Shown here: in pieces, positions 62,831 to 64,000 of the stretch | Layout: each line of letters starts with the position of its first letter | Numbering within the stretch: position 1 is the stretch's first letter | Source of the DNA: Semisulcospira habei | Taxonomy: Eukaryota; Mollusca; Gastropoda; Semisulcospiridae | NCBI GenBank assembly: GCA_036245525.1 | Contig: BTPG01000008.1 | Coordinates: forward strand, 26,588,009 to 26,652,008 | DNA: 64,000 nt | Direction: 5' to 3' | Notes under the pieces: generated by a model | What the model was told of the DNA's origin: nothing | The model's database searches: none | What the model saw: only the letters and a program-made list of their open reading frames with translations | Translations under genes and position numbers: made by a program

Positions 62831-63675
62831 TGTTACGTGGTGGAGTTGTAGTCGTAGTATGATAAACACACCAGACGCACGCACGTAAGGTTCTTTTAAA
62901 TAAACATCATTCAGCTGCAATCCGTCAACCGTGGCTTAAGGATGCAGACAAAACTGGAGAAACAGTTCCAACAATATTTTAATTCAGCGATGCGATCTCC
63001 ACACAATGCAGTTCCAAACTCACAAACACTCTTCCGCAATGTCCACGCTCTGACACAAAGTTTCTCATACACAGCGTCTCACACAATGTACACCCTACAC
63101 GGGCCACGTACCTAAGCTAACTGAGTGTCTCTACAACTGACAAATGCAAGACAATGTACACACATACTTCCTAGCACGACCCTTTTATAGGAACAGGCTT
63201 TCCAGAAAGATCGCAGAAATTCGTATAACAAAACCAATCAGAACAAACTACGCAACTAAAACTCATAAATATCAATGAATAATCATTACACTGGAATATT
63301 CGATAAAAATCTGGCTGCTATTTACAAGACGATATGTTGGGAAAATCTCGGCGCGCTACGACGTCACACAAAAGTAGGCCAGGCAGGTCACGACCTTGCC
63401 CGCTTTATTTGGAAAACACGCGATTAGTGCACTAGCACTGAACGTTAAGCTACACGCGCGCAGTAAACAAATGAATACTCGAGCTGCTTCTAGACTCTTC
63501 GTGACTCAACTCCGTGCGGCAACAGATAATCAACACCGCACTATTCGTAAACGAAAGTGAAATTCACTAAAAAGGTATGTGATTCGTAATCATGATAGCT
63601 CAAATAAATATTGGATCGTTTCCTATGATTTATGCATGACCGTTCTCATAGAACACCACAACCACAATCGTAACA
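62831..63675. mobile_element. Solo LTR (Gypsy-type), 845 bp
   Basis: Starts TGTTACG and ends CGTAACA, with 5-bp duplication CCCGC (62826-62830, 63676-63680). No coding region lies between, so it is a solo LTR left by recombination. A TTTTATAGG stretch near 63182 could be a TATA box if the orientation is plus. Confidence 0.8.
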
Positions 63676-64000
63676 CCCGCTGTACGTCAACTTTGTGAAT
63701 TACGAGAAAGCATTTGACAGCGTGGACCGAGAGACTCTGTGGAAACTCCTACGACACTATGGTGTACCCACAAAGCTCGTCCGCCTGATCAAGAGCAGCT
63801 ACGATGGTATGACATGTCGCGTGATCCACGAAGGGCAGTTCACCAGGGAGCTCCAGGTCAGAACCGGTGTCAGGCAGGGGTGTTTCAGTTTGCTGTCTCC
63901 GTTTCTCTTCCTACTGGCCATAGACTGGGTCATGAAGAGGACCACAGAGCACAGTCGAAGTGGAATACAGTGGACACAGCTTGACGACCTCGATTTTGCA
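63676..64000 (+). pseudogene. LINE reverse transcriptase, part after the solo LTR
   Basis: RT continues with NYEKAFDSVDRETLW and RTGVRQGC, then a small shift near 63882, then LDDLDFA at the window end. Confidence 0.65.

Larger units (their letters stand above)
60630..64000 (+). mobile_element. Non-LTR retrotransposon, longer copy, runs off window
   Basis: Same family as 58455-60139 and very similar to it in the shared part. The start at about 60630 is approximate. It carries a 5' leader, an endonuclease domain, linker and RT, and is interrupted by a solo LTR (62831-63675). It continues beyond the window end. Confidence 0.7.

Overview
The window looks like animal (metazoan) genomic DNA, most likely from a marine mollusc. 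This placement is an inference: it rests on spliced genes of metazoan type, the mix of DIRS, Penelope, RTE-like and Polinton elements, and short retroposons ending in a GATT-type tail. No species can be named from the sequence alone. Two host genes are recognisable. On the + strand, five exons (6503-12278) encode the C-terminal end of a ZGRF1-like superfamily 1 helicase. On the - strand, three exons (54820-52713) encode a complete FBXL15-like F-box/LRR protein. Almost everything else is mobile DNA of different ages, often nested.

Layout. 1-5521: a DIRS-type tyrosine-recombinase retrotransposon on the - strand with 45-bp inverted ends. 6503-12278: helicase exons whose introns hold a Penelope-like 3' fragment with a GIY-YIG domain and a hammerhead-like motif, TTAA-flanked hairpin MITEs and a roughly 390-bp repeat family. 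13-19 kb: hairpins, a 1-kb inverted repeat, a tandem repeat of about 270 bp and a small conserved ORF. 19.7-39.2 kb: a decayed hAT-like transposase gene split by an 18.3-kb Maverick/Polinton-like element. 39.2-45.6 kb: two more truncated DIRS-type copies and retroposons. 48.3-50.6 kb: a broken Mutator-like transposase. 55-60.4 kb: repeats, a 686-bp tandem duplication and a 5'-truncated LINE. From 60.6 kb to the window end: a longer LINE copy of the same family, broken by a solo LTR.

The most interesting object is the Polinton-like element at 20055-38367. It is flanked by a 6-bp duplication (ACCAAC) and has 234-bp terminal repeats that are nearly identical and each fold on themselves. It encodes a protein-primed-type DNA polymerase B, a retrovirus-like integrase, a packaging-type ATPase, candidate major and minor capsid proteins and about nine uncharacterised proteins, several with membrane segments. 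I find no adenain-like protease. One membrane protein ends in adjoining PSAP and PPEY motifs, the type viruses use to recruit ESCRT and Nedd4-type ligases. The genes are packed in divergent and convergent blocks with 24-40 nt between divergent starts and overlapping 3' ends. At least one gene is broken by a retroposon and another is split by an in-frame stop, so this copy is probably no longer autonomous.

A 385-bp SINE-like retroposon occurs ten times between 24.3 and 49.7 kb, always in the same orientation and each time with a target duplication. Five of these copies lie inside the Polinton-like element.
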